From NCBI RefSeq assembly GCF_902635505.1, contig NC_045429.1, positions 426,339,669-426,403,668 of the forward strand: 64,000 bases of DNA. Reading direction: 5' to 3'. This document shows positions 19,777 through 32,900 of the stretch, one piece after another (within the stretch, counting starts at the first letter, position 1; the number at the start of each line of letters is the position of its first letter). Source of the stretch: Sarcophilus harrisii (taxonomy: Eukaryota > Chordata > Mammalia > Dasyuromorphia > Dasyuridae). A model generated the notes under the pieces. The model was not told where the DNA came from, ran no database searches, and saw only the letters and a list, made by a program, of their open reading frames with translations. Both the position numbers and the translations under genes were made by a program.

Positions 19777-22700
19777 ATGTCTTTGGTGGACCTGGGAAAG
19801 AGGTTGCTAGAAGCAGCAAGAAAAGGACAAGATGATGAAGTGAGGACTTTGATGGCCAATGGCGCCCCTTTTACTACGGATTGGGTAAGTTTAGGGGAGA
19901 GAGCATATTTCTAAGCTACTTGAAGCAGAGACCATCAAGTCATGTGTTTACCATCAAGGGAAGTAAAGAATCTTAGCATGAGATCTCAGCAGTTTTTGAA
20001 TCCACCCCTTAATCTACAGCATTCCTGATTTGAGCTGGATTTCTTCCAGCTTATGTTTTAAGACCTCTAGTGATTGGAGAACTCAATACCCACCAAGAAT
20101 CTTCATTCTATTTTTGGACAACATTAGTTATTAGGAAGCTTTACCTTATGTTCAGCCAACATCTGCTACCTTTTATCTCCTGCTTGCTCTATCCATTAGT
20201 CCTTCACCATGAAGCAAAACAGGACACGACTATGGAATATTGTTCTAGAGAATTGCGAATCTTGAGACTACCCATGGGGGTACAGAGACAAAATGTAGCC
20301 CAAAGATGGTTAATGATGATCTCTGACTTGGAGAGGATGAAGCAAGATTTCACTGGACTCTTCTTTCTTGGAGACCTTTTTTGGTGCTTTATTTCTCACT
20401 CTCCAGGTTTTGTGCTTTTTGTTATCTGAAGACGTGATTAGTGTGCCATTTTGTACTCCACTTTTCCAGATTGTATCTTATTGATATATTGTTGATAGTT
20501 GAGATTTGTATGTTTCGGGAATGTTTTTGAGTATGTCTTCTGGCAGGGCAGTGAGGTGGCATGGTGGATAAAATATTGGGAGTCAGGAGGACCCGAGTTC
20601 AAATTTGGCCTCAGACATTTACTAGCTGTGTGACCTGGGCAAGTCATTTAATCCTCTTTGCCTCAATTTCCTCAGTCAAATAAGCAGGAGAAGAAAATGG
20701 TAAATCACTCTAGTAGTTTTTCCAAGAACATCCCAAATGGGTCATGAAGAGTCAGACACAAAGCACCAAAACCACTGAAAATAATACTTGGGTTGGAAGC
20801 ATCTGGAATTACCTGAAATTCAGCAGAATCAGAACAATGAGAATAAATTTTTAAAGCAGTAAATGTTTTGATTTCCTTTTCGCCATTGTGTTCTGATTGA
20901 CAAGAATTTTCTAGCCTTTTTCAGTTTCCTTTGCCAGTCTTTTAACAATTAAAGAGAAAGATGTCATTTCCGGAGATTTAAAGCCAGCAAGAGATTCAGG
21001 TTGTTATGTTAATTCTTGGAGGTTCCTAAGACTTTCCCCGGTTTTTAACTGCTTGGGTGAAGGAGCTTCCTCTTGTTCTGTGGAGATTATTTCATGCCCT
21101 CAGGACCAGCTGCTCTTCCTTGAGAGAGGAAGGACAAAAAGAGAGCCTTCAAAATGAATGCTTCTGTAAATAGATATGGAAAAGAGCAATGTGAATTAAG
21201 CCCAGTTATGCATATCACAAGGAAAATGAAAATGTGAAACACTAAGCTTGAGCAAAAGGAGCTTAAAATAAAAAACACTAGACTTAAGAGGAACAGTCGT
21301 TCAGATTTCAGAGCAGAGTATTGATAATTCAAGTATTGGTAAATCAAGTCATGGATGAGAAATCATTGTTTTTTGCCACTGACAGGTCCTCACCAACACC
21401 ATTCTACCATGCACTCCAGCCCTTGCTTCCAGTTCTGTAACCTTATTTTGTGTTGCATCTACAGATCCACTGCTTTAAACAAAGTGATTTTTGTTAAGAT
21501 GCATTTGTAGAATCCCAGCGTCTTGGTCTACAGTAGGACTTTGGCATATGACTTGCTAATCCCTATTTCTCGCCTATGTTTCTTTTACCAATTCATATTC
21601 CTCATCAGCTTTCCAATCCTGCATGGGGTCAGTACATCTAGAAAACTTTTCCTGTTTTAATTCTACATGATGATTCAGTTTTTAAAATTTATTTATTCAT
21701 TTTAAATGATCAATCTCTTTTGTTATAGCCACCTTTATTTTTGAATATATCCTTTCCCAAGAAAGATATTAACAAGTAATAAAAAGGGGGAACAATAACA
21801 ACAGTTCACATTTAACACATCTGTCAGGTCTGAAAGTATCTGCAGTGTCCATACCTATAATTCTTCACCTCTGCAGAAAAGGGCTAACTAGTTTTGTGGT
21901 TTCACCCACAAACTTGGCTAATCAGCTGTCAGCGTGTCAGTTCAGGTTTGCTGAAAGTGACGAAAGGCATTGCCAGGTCTCTGCTGTTGACTTCTCCTCC
22001 AGGTTATTGCTTTCACTAGGACCCAGATCTCTGGGATCACAATTCCTGTCTTTATATGCCTCCCTTGTGTCAAGTCCAGGATGTACCCAGCTTCAATGGG
22101 CATTATTTCTCCACAGCTTGGAACATCACCTCTCCACCTCGCAGCCCAGTATGGTCATTATTCCACGGCAGAAGTACTCCTGAGAGCAGGGGTTAGCAGG
22201 GATGCCAGGACTAAGGTAGACAGAACTCCTTTGCACATGGCTGCAGCAGATGGACATGCACACATCGTGGAACTTCTTGTCCGGGTAAAGCAAGACATGG
22301 TTGGATTGAGTCCTATTCAAATAAGAACTGTTAATGTAGCTTGTAGACAGGCCTGCAGAGGCTTCGAGAGCACCGAATGGGCAGGAGGGAATTGGGTGGA
22401 AAAACCAAGCTCCTGGGACAAAAGAATTGATCTTTCTCAAGGTTAGGAGTGGTTGGGAAGAATCAGGCTCCTGTCACTCTTAAAATATAGAAGAATGAAC
22501 AGTCCCTGGTTGTTTTTCAAGTACTTACATTTCATTTTGTATACAGTGAGACAAATATGGTGGTTTTTTTGTTTGTTTTACTGAGAAATAGTGCTGCCTT
22601 TTCTGTTACAGTTCCTTAATACTCTTCTTTTGAAAAAAGTTGTCCCAGTTTGTGTAGCATGTTTATTACCATTATGAAAAGGAGAATTTGGAAATGTTTT

Positions 22701-25700
22701 CTTTCTATGGTATTTAAGCAGGATCCAAATTAGAATATGTATAGTTCTCCAGTAATCCTTCAATTTTTGTGATGGGAATTCATACTTACTGCCCTATATC
22801 TGTCATCTTAGTGGAAGTTTATTATTTGTGGCAGAATGGTGCAGATGTGAATGCCAAGGACATGCTGAAAATGACTGCTTTGCACTGGGCCACAGAACAC
22901 CATCATCGTGATGTGGTAGAGTTGTTGATCAAGTATGGAGCTGATGTCCATGCCTTTAGCAAATTTGATAAATCTGCCTTTGACATAGCTCTGGAGAAGA
23001 ACAACCCAGAGATTCTTATCATTCTCCAGGTATGTGGCTACTGTATTTAACTCTCATTTCCCTAGATACTAGTCAAAGAAATTGAAATTTATTATAAAAA
23101 TGGATTCAAAATGGAATTTCCCCAAACCTTTCAAAGTAATGCTTTTAAAAAATATGTTTTAAAAACAGTGGAGGGAGGGTCTGTGTACCATGCTCTGTAG
23201 TCAATTCAGTTTTTATTTTTCAAAGGGAATAATGGTGTGGGCAATAAAAAGTTAATTTTTAGTTATACTCTGTTGTGTTATTTTCTTCCAAGAGTTTACC
23301 TGTCTGGTTATTTTTGGCTGAGATAAATCTTTAAATGTCATTTCATGGTTTCTGAAGGTCTATTAGTTGGTAAGGGAGGCTGTCTCATAATCATGCTTGT
23401 GATCATAAGGAAGGCTAAAACTCAAAATGTATTTGTAAATAGTCCATGTGAAGGTAATTGAATTGATTGTACATGAGAAATAAATGCAACATTTTATTCC
23501 TTTTTTGTCTGTTTTTCCCTTAAGTAGTTCCCTACAGACTTGTTGCCCTGTTCAACTCTCAGTTCCCTTTTTAAACTTCTTTATATAACAGATTTTTTTT
23601 TTTTTAGCCCTGAGCATGTTTGTGGAAAACTGTTTCTGATGATACAGAATTTGAAAGGAGGCCATCTTTGCTTCAGCTGTATGGGAACTAGGCTTCAAAA
23701 GGTCATGCTCCAAATGTGAGAGTCATTAGCTGGGCTGGTGCATTCTTGTGCATTTCTTCAGCACCATGTTATAAACTCTGACAATATGGAGGCAGATTAG
23801 CTTTCCATTGAGTGTATATTGGGAGCCAGAGATAGGTAGGAATTAACCAGTCTAGCCCCCTTCTATTAGAGAAGATGAGGAACAAAAAAGCAAAGTGGCT
23901 TGCCTATCTCTAGGTTTTTTTTTTGTTTTTTGTTTTTTGTTTTTTTTTTTAACGTGATAGCACTTTGTTTTCCTAAAACATAAACAGCCCTGGAAAAGTA
24001 ACTTGATGTCTTTTGTCTGAGAAAAAAATCCCAGCAGCCTTCATTTGAACAGTGAACTCCCTGGGACATTTTGTGCTGGAACTGGTTCTGGATGGTGGAA
24101 CGTTGTCAAGGGAGCTGCTGAGTAACTGTGTAACTAAGGCTATAATAAGCATTCTGACTTTGAAGTCGTGCCTTGTGTGGCAGGAGGCAATGCAGAGCCA
24201 GGTGAATGCCAACCCCGGGAGAGCCAGCCCGGTGACCGGCGCGGTGACGATGGCTGCGCCCTTCATCTTCACATCGGGAGAAGTGGTCAACCTCGCCAGC
24301 CTCGTTTCTTCAGCCAGCACCAAGACCAGCACAGGTAACGGGCCATCCCAAAGGGCCCTGATTTCCATACCCAGAGTCGGTAGGGTGCTAGCAGGTTTTC
24401 CTTTATGCTAGAGAAGCACAAGGTGGCACCACAATGCACAGCAAGCTGAGCCTGGATTCCCCAGCTCCTATATGACCTTGGCCAGGTCACCTCACCTGTT
24501 TGCCTCAGTTTCCCCCTTTGTAAAATGGGAACAATGATAGCACCTACCTCACAGGGTTGTTGTGAGGATCAGATGAGAGAATGTTGTCAAGTGCTTAGCA
24601 CAAGGCCTGGCCCATAGTAGGTATTTTAAGTTATTTTCAACTTCATCCTCTCTGTAAATAGGATAAATAGTAATAAGAGACTTCTTAATAAGTTGTATTT
24701 TGTGCTTCTCTTATTTCTGGTGGGGGTGGGGGTGGGGTAGCAGGAATGTCATAGAGAATAAAAGGCGTCGAGCTCTGTGTTCAAATCAGCCTGAGTCACT
24801 TGACTCTAGGAAATTTTCTTAACCCCTCTGGGTCTCAGTTTCCTTATTTAAAATCAGACTATTTGATCTTTATGGTTACTTCTAATTCTAAATACATGAT
24901 TCTGTGAATATATCTGGGCACTTTTTCTGATTGAAGATGAAGCTTGCTACTGATAAGCTGCTTTTAATACAAAACACCATGTTAATCTCCCAAATAAAAG
25001 TGAAGTATTTGTCAGTTTCTAACAAGAAAAATAATTGAATATGCATGTTCTGGAAATGTAGCAATTATAGGAAAAGAGAAGTTAATTAAAAATTTTAAAT
25101 TCAGTTGTTACCCTAAAATTGCCAAAATATTTACACATGAGTTATTAAACTGAAGAAATTAAGAGTATGTTCTTGCAAATTGCTTAGAAATGAAGTTAGG
25201 AGGGGCAGCCAGACAGCATAGTGCAGAGTGTTCAAATTTGATTTCAGACACTTAACACTTAATAGTTTTGCGACCTTTAACCCAGTTCCCTTGCCAAAAA
25301 ATAAAGAAAGAAAGGAAGTCTGTAGTGTTAGCAAACCTGCTTTAGCAAGTTTATTTATTAGGTTTTTATTTGTTTGTTTTATAAATATTTGTATTAAAAT
25401 AGAGGAATTTGAAGCTTCTTATTTGGGTTCCATTAACTTCATCTGACTTGATAGTTGACTTTTTAAAATTTTTGACTCAAAGTTAAAGAGAAGATTCATA
25501 ATTCTGGTATGGTTTTCTAAATATTAGAGAAAGAATACAGAATTGCTATTTAAAGAAAAAATCATTCTCTCTATATGGTTTAATTGCCTCTTAATGTTTT
25601 CTCTGGTATAACCACTAGGGGACAATATTGCTCTTCCTTTTTATGAGCCCTGAGCCACCTTTTGCTTCAGATAGATAATTTAAAAAACAATTATTTTTAA

Positions 25701-26958
25701 TGGTGCTCAGACACAAAAACACTGCTCATAGGCCACACTCAAGGACATGACTTTGAATATTCTTTAAATAAAGTTCTATTTCAGCATTTGAGGAGTGGAT
25801 ATATTTCCAATACTGAACCGACTTGGCCTGCAGAGTTGTGGTCTCCATTCTCATGAGACAGAATCATGTTGCTTATGGTATTTTGGGCAAATACTCCATT
25901 CCTCATGGCTATTTGTTGTAGCAAATGTGAGGTTTTCAGGCCAATCCATAACTGATGTCCTTAAAGTGGTCTGTTACTTATGAAGTGGTTTGCCAACACT
26001 TTATAGCTTGCTGATCTTCCGGATGTTTAATACATGTAGGAAAGGAGGAGAGAAAAGAAATAGAGAACTTCAGCTAAAATGTTTTCTTTTCCTCTTTGAT
26101 ATTTTAATTTCTCAGTGTCTATTACTTCAAGGTGTTCTTTTTTCCAAGAAACAGTTGAGTTTATACCATATCATTTTGGTATTTTGAGATTACAGGGTTC
26201 AAATCCTAACTTGCAAATCCAGAGCTTTCAGTTATCCATATGTAAAGTATCTGCAGTAGCTTAAAAATTCTAGACTTTAGTTCTTATACTGCCTAGTATC
26301 CTCCAAGATGTCTCCCCCAAGCACCAGTCACACCCTGGAAAAGTACAATTTTAAAAACTGACAACAGACAAATTTGCTTCTCTTTGACTTAATACATTCT
26401 AGAACTTGATTTCAATGATTTTTGGATACTCTGGTATTTTGACTTTTCCTTGCTTCTGTTGACAAATGTAGATAACAGAAGGTAGCTTAAAATGCTGTTG
26501 CCTGTTAAGGCATAATATTTCATCAAGCTAACACTTAATTCCATCAGACTTAAGATGGAGGCAGCTTGTTGCCTTTGGATTTACAGTAATTACGTTAGGA
26601 TCTGCTCTAATTATCACTAACATTGAGATTGGCTAGCTGGGGACAGTTAGTTTCCTTTATCCCAAGCCTCCAATTAATCCTGGCCTGCGGCCTTTGATCA
26701 TCTGTTTCAAGTTATAAACAAAATAATTCTGTTCCCCAGCACATTTTATGATATTTTTTAATGTTGGGTTATGCCCTTTAGGAGCAAGGAAAGGATAGTG
26801 TTGAGGAGAAAAAATCTACTATCGCATCCCAAATGCTTCTGGGAGAAGTCTGAGATGTCACTTGCCTTTTTAGTGTATTTGTTAGTTAGTTTTAACTGGT
26901 TTTAAATATCAGAGACCATGGTATGTGTGTATGGGAAGAAGCCTCAGTTTCAGAAAAT

Positions 26959-26999
<41 letters not shown>

Positions 27000-29900
27000 G
27001 ACTATTTAGATAATTACAGTGAAGCTGTCTTGTTAATTCATTTCTGTATTGAAAGAAATTTGAGTGAATGATTGTCAGAGCCAAAGGCTCATACTAAGTA
27101 CTCCAGTCACACAGCTTAGCAAAGCAGATTTCTGATGAATTGCTTCTTCCAAACTGGTTTTTCACATGCATTCTATTCTTACAAGGAACTTAACAGATAA
27201 AAGTTCTATGGTTTCTTCAGCAGAAGTGTTACAGTGGGGTTTCCTGGCACACTAGCCAAGAAAGTGCCTTAGAGGATGGTGGTCAGGCAGTCCGGTGGAC
27301 TTCAGCCCCCTGGCTTCCTGAACAGGTTCTTTTCTTTGGAGCACAGAGCCCTGGACTCGGGCTTAGGAAGACCCAAGTTCAGATATTGCCTCAGACATTG
27401 ACTAGCCATGAAAGCCTGTTTTCCTAACCTCTTGTCTTCTTCAGCTGTGAAATGGGCATAAAAACAGCACCTATCTCTCAGGGTAATTGCGAAAATCAAA
27501 CAAGATGCCATTTATAAAGAGCTTTTCAAACCTAAATTTAGCAGTAATTAAATGCTAGCAATTAAGTATTTTTTAAAAATTAATTTTGTTTTTAAAAAAA
27601 TTTTTTGAGCTTAAGGAACACTGGATAAAATGAATGTTTATATATTTATGTGACGGGCACATAATAAGCACTTAAATACTTGTTGACTGACACATAGAAC
27701 AGAAAAAGAGGATCATACACAAAACTATGAATTTTTTAATGTACCTTTAAAGTACTTTCTTCTTAAATATCTAATAAATTTAACATGTGACTTTCAAAAC
27801 AGTCTTGCTTGTCTGTCATTCTTTCTGGCCTTCTATTCTCTTCTGTGTGCTTTAGGTTTGAATGACCTACTTTACTTTTTCCTTCTTTTTTGCTGCCCTA
27901 TCCCTCGCCTCCCTCTCCTTCCGCCTAACCCCACCGTACTCCATTGGGAAAAGATAAAAGAAAAACCAAACCTTTGTAACAAATAGGCACAGCCAAATAG
28001 ATTCCCATGTTGGCTCAGTCAAAAAATTTCATCATTGATTCCTTTCATCATTCTTATGGCTCAGTAATATTATATTGCATTCATATAATAATGATAGAAG
28101 TAGCCAACATTTAGATAGCTCTTTAGGTTTAAAGAGCACTTTACACACATTAATTTACCTTTGGCCCTCACAACAGCCTTTTAGGGCAAGTGTTGTTATC
28201 ACCATTTTTTATAGATGAGGAAACTTAAAGGTATATTACATTTTGTAAGCTTTGAAGTGAAATTTTAACTCTGGTCTTCCGACTCCAAAAGTCAGTTAAT
28301 CATATCTCTGCTGTACCACCTAGCTGCTTTTATATTATCATTTTCTAGTCATCTCCAATTTAAGGGCATTCCCTTAGTTTCCATTTCTTTGCCAAAACAA
28401 CAAAAACTGCTATAAATATTTTTGTACTTATGGAACATTTTATATATTTCCTTTGATTTATTGACCATGTCCCAAATATAGGGTGTCCCCAAAGTCTTAA
28501 GACAGTTAATAGCTTATTATTTGTGAGCTATTAAAATTTAGAACTACTCTAAAAACTTTAGGGGCACTCTATAGATGTCTGTTTTGCATCACTTCTCTGG
28601 CAGGAGGTAATGACTTATTTCATCTTCAGTCTTTAGGATTCGTGGTTTGGCATTGCCTTGATCAGAATACTAAAGACTTTCAAAGTTGTTTTTCTCTATG
28701 ATATTTTACTTAGATATTTTAGCAATTTATTATCTAAATTGTGTCCTCAGTTTTGCTCACTTTGCTCTGTATAGAGCACTTCATAAAAGTCTTCCCAGAA
28801 CAATAAATGTCTTCATTTCTTCTGACAAAGAAGTTTTTTTCCATTCACACACTATAATTGTTTAGTCATTGTCTATAGGAGGACACCCTTTTGTTTTCCA
28901 GTTTGGGGCTCCTGTGAGACCTTTTCTGCTTTCTTTGATATCTTAGGCTAGAAGCCTTGTGGTGTTATAGCTGGATCAAAGAGTATGTATGCAGTTTACT
29001 GATTTTTAAAACATAGTTTGCACTTATTTTCCAGACAATCTCAGATTGGTTCACAACTCTAACAGCAGTTACTAGTGTGCTGGCTGTCCTGCAGGCCTCC
29101 CAACAACTTTCATTTTCTTCTTTTGTTAGCTTAACTAGTCTGATAAGACTATCTGTAATTATTAGCGATTTGGAGCATCTTTCCTTTTGGTTTTTAATTG
29201 CTTGGCTTTCTTCCTTTGAAAACTGTCTGTCTATATATAGCCTTCCTAACATCTCTTTTTCCTGTAAGAGTGAGACTTTCTTTAGAAAAATTTGCTGCAA
29301 GATTTTTTTTTCTCAGTTAATTTTTATTTGCCTTGGTAGTTTATATAAAATTTTTAATTTTTTAAAAAATATAACCAAAATAGTATCATTTTCAGAAGAG
29401 GATCATCAATCTTTTAGCCAGAAGTTGCAGTAGAAGGCCATGATAACCAGTGCCACAAAAAAAAAAGTTTAATAATCTCATACATGAGAAAATTAAGACA
29501 ATTCTTTATTATGAAAGGATACTTGTGTCATTAAAAAAATGCACCTCCAGAAATGTGTTAAGTTTAAGAGTGGCAGATCATAAATCCCTTGCCTGAGATG
29601 CTAGGGCTGCAGTTAATTATAGAAAGATATATGTGCATACATAAGCCTGCCTTCCAGGAGATTATAGTCTCAGTAGTAATTGTATAGAAGGCATATGTCA
29701 CAATTAAAGCACTAAGTCAGTAAACCATTAGACTAGACAATCAAGTATTAACATGAAGTATATATTTGCCTGTATTACAATGCACAGGTTGATCCAGCTT
29801 TAAAGCTCTCCGGATTTTTGTGTATGAAGATTCTAGTTTTCTCTATAATTGGGTTGAGGTTTTCCCCAACTAGTCCTTCCTGCTCACCTGTCCTGCCGAT

Positions 29901-32900
29901 AAGGGCAAGAGCAACAATAGCAGTGATAATAGTTTAATAATGACTGCTTTCATTTCCAAAGCCTTATGTTCTTTGTCACGAGGACTTTTTGTGATGAGGT
30001 AGTTTGAATTTTATAAATAAGGGAATAGATAAGTTCAATGACTTGTCCAGGATCCCAGAATCACCCACCCATCTTGTAACAAGCAGACTTAGTTAAAACT
30101 TCTGCTTCTGAATTGTATTTTCTTTCCTATGTTCTGCCATATGAGTGAGAGATCTGAGTAGGACACTGGGGCAGCTTGGGGTAAAGGAAGCTGCACTCAC
30201 TGTCAGCTGCCAGAGCCTGGAAACTGGGGGGTGCCCTGACCCATCAACCGCGGATGCGGGATGCTAGCACCCAGATAGGAAGGAACCGACGAGGGGAGAG
30301 AGCCAGAGGGTGTTTCGAAGGCGCCTGTGTATCCAGCTGGTGAATTCACTCTTTAGGGAAGAGATTTGTTTTTGACCTTAAATGAATTTACTGAAACCTG
30401 ATACACGTTAGTGTTGATTGGCAAGGAGGTTCATCTCCAGACACCCTGGCTCTGCTCAACCTCATCTGCCTTTTCCTCCTCTGTAGGTGATTCCCACCCT
30501 TCACCAGTACAGTTCTCCAATTCCACCACCTCCGTGCTGGCCACCCTGGCCGCTCTGGCGGAGGCGTCGGCGCCCCTTTCCAACTCCCATAGAACCCCAG
30601 GTAAGTGAGGGAGCACAGGGCTAGGGACTAGTTCCTTTTTATTTTTTCAGATCTAATTTGCATGAAAAGAAAAAGAATTATGCTTAATTAGAGGCAGCTC
30701 CAAAAAAAGGTAATGTGAATTCTTTGAACATCAGAAAGAAAAGTTGCTCAGTGATGTAATCAGTCAGCCGAATAATCCCAGGGAACGTGACTCATTTCTT
30801 TGTGTCTCTGCAACCTTGGTGTGTCAGCTGGGACACCAGTTGCTTCACATTGAATGAAGTGTTTTAATTTGTATTAAACGATCTTGAGAGAGATTGTATG
30901 GCATGTTTTGACTCTGATGCTCTTAGTCTGAATTGCTGGCTGAAATGTCTTGTATCAAAATAGATAGGAACATTGCCTGTCTCTGCCTTGGCGTGTGTGC
31001 TCCGGCTTGTCTGGGGATTTTCCTTCTCCTGGTTATATGGCGGTGAGGGAGTGCACTTCCCAAAAGCCTTCCAGCCTTTGAGCCTGGGCCATAAGAAGAG
31101 AGCAAGAGTTTGGAGGGTGAGAGGAGGTCATCCAGGAATATTTTAGGAATCTCCCCAGCCCCCAGGGAATCCCTCTTATTTTTTGCACATAAAAATAGTT
31201 CTGATTTCTCTCCATCACTAACACTTGAATAGTGATGATGTCGCCATTCATAGACTTCATTAAGTCTGCTCTGCTGGTGTCTGCTTGGTGACCAGATGTC
31301 AGTCCCTCCCTTCTGTATTCTTCCTTTGTCCCCGGGGCTGTGACGTGCATGCAGAGACATCAGTCCGGGGATGTTTGAGGAGGGGGAGCACTGGCAGTGG
31401 GAGAGAAGGCCACGTGGCTGAGTCCTCTGAGGAAGCTGGGCCTGGGAGAGAGGGATGGAGTGGAGCTGCAGAAGTCCTGCAGGGAGGCAGGAAGTGGGCC
31501 GCGAGGCTTAGGGGCAGCTGCTTATTGGCCCAGCGTGGCCGCTGATGGCGGGCACCGGGCAGGAAAGGTAGCGGTGATGTGATGATGAGGGGCTGCAGAG
31601 CTGGGTTCTTCTCCTTCTGTAGTTCTCAAATAGGAAGGGGCCGTGATCAGACCAGGACTTTATGAAGACTGTGTTAACTGACTCTTGGCTAATCCTCGGG
31701 ACTACAGAGGAGGGAGGGCCTGTGCTTGAGCCAGCTTCTGATTTTCCTATGGAAGTACTCAAGTATATTTAATCCAGATATTGTGGCCTGCTAACTAAGT
31801 CACGCCCTGGACTTCAGGGACTTATCTCCTCCCTCTGGGCACCCTTCCACTCCCGCCTGCCCCCGGTCATCTGGAACGTGTCCCTCCTCTCACCAGTTAG
31901 AGGCTGGGTCATCAGCCTTGGGCCACACATAGACCCACCCCTGATTCCCCACCCCTCAGGAACCTCTCCCTTCTCACTCAGCCTTGTGCCCTATGTCTCC
32001 TGTTCTCCCTGAATACTCCAGGACACTTCTTGAGGGTGGGAAAGGCATTCTGGACTTTTTCCCCATAAGCTCCTAGTCCCCGGCTTAATTCCTCCTACGT
32101 AACAGGTGCCTGATTGAGCAGCCTGCCTCTGTTCAGTGCGTCCCGTGTACGAAGTGACAACAGCCGAGGAAACCGAAAAGCTTCGTCATCAGACCAGCTT
32201 AGGTTAAAGGACAAACCTTGAATGTGTGGTTCTTTATGACTCTTACCTTCAGCGGGAGCATTTTGTCAGTTTCATTTAGAAGCGCCTCTTTTCAGATTTG
32301 CTTTTTTTGTCGTTATTGTTGCGTGAGCCAGTGTCATTTTCTCCTCGTTATTGGCACCAGGATCTTATGACTTGCTCATAAATTGTTCATTATAACGGGA
32401 TTTTCAGGCTTCATCTGATTTTTGATTATTATTATTTCAAGAAGACATTCAGCTGTATATATATTTTTAAATGCTAGATCAAAAAAAAATCTTTTATTTC
32501 TAGCCAATTCAGAAGAAATCATGGAGGCAAGTTCTGTTGACTCAGCGATCCAGCAAGTGGTGGGGAGTGGAGGCCAAAGGGTCATCACCATAGTGACAGA
32601 TGGAGCCGCCCTGGGTAACCTCCAGACTGCAATTCCCACTGGTGGTATTGGCCACCCATTCATTGTGACTATGCAAGATGGACAGCAAGGTGAGCTGCCC
32701 TATTCGGAAGGTTATCCATTGGAAGACAGAACAGAAATTAAATTCTCTTGAATATAAAAAGAAAGTTAGAATGAGTATGGACTGCTCAGGGTTGCATGAT
32801 ACTGCAAAGATTGGCATAAAAATAAAGTCAGGCTGTCTCGGCTTCCTTCGCTCTTTCTAAAAATGTCTCAGGGTGAGAAGAGAATCAGCATACTCACCTT

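Noticed and set aside
20070-20429. 119-codon open frame in GABPB2 intron 2
   Set aside because: No recognisable domain and no splice signals in phase; likely chance in an intron.
20547-20640. tRNA gene
   Set aside because: The A/B-box-like head belongs to a SINE; there is no cloverleaf or anticodon arm that I can fold.
23757-23790. RE1/NRSF half site (TTCAGCACCATG) in a GABPB2 intron
   Set aside because: Only the left half matches; the right half is absent, so repressor binding is unlikely.
29077-29433. 118-codon frame in GABPB2 intron 5
   Set aside because: It lies in antisense L1 debris.
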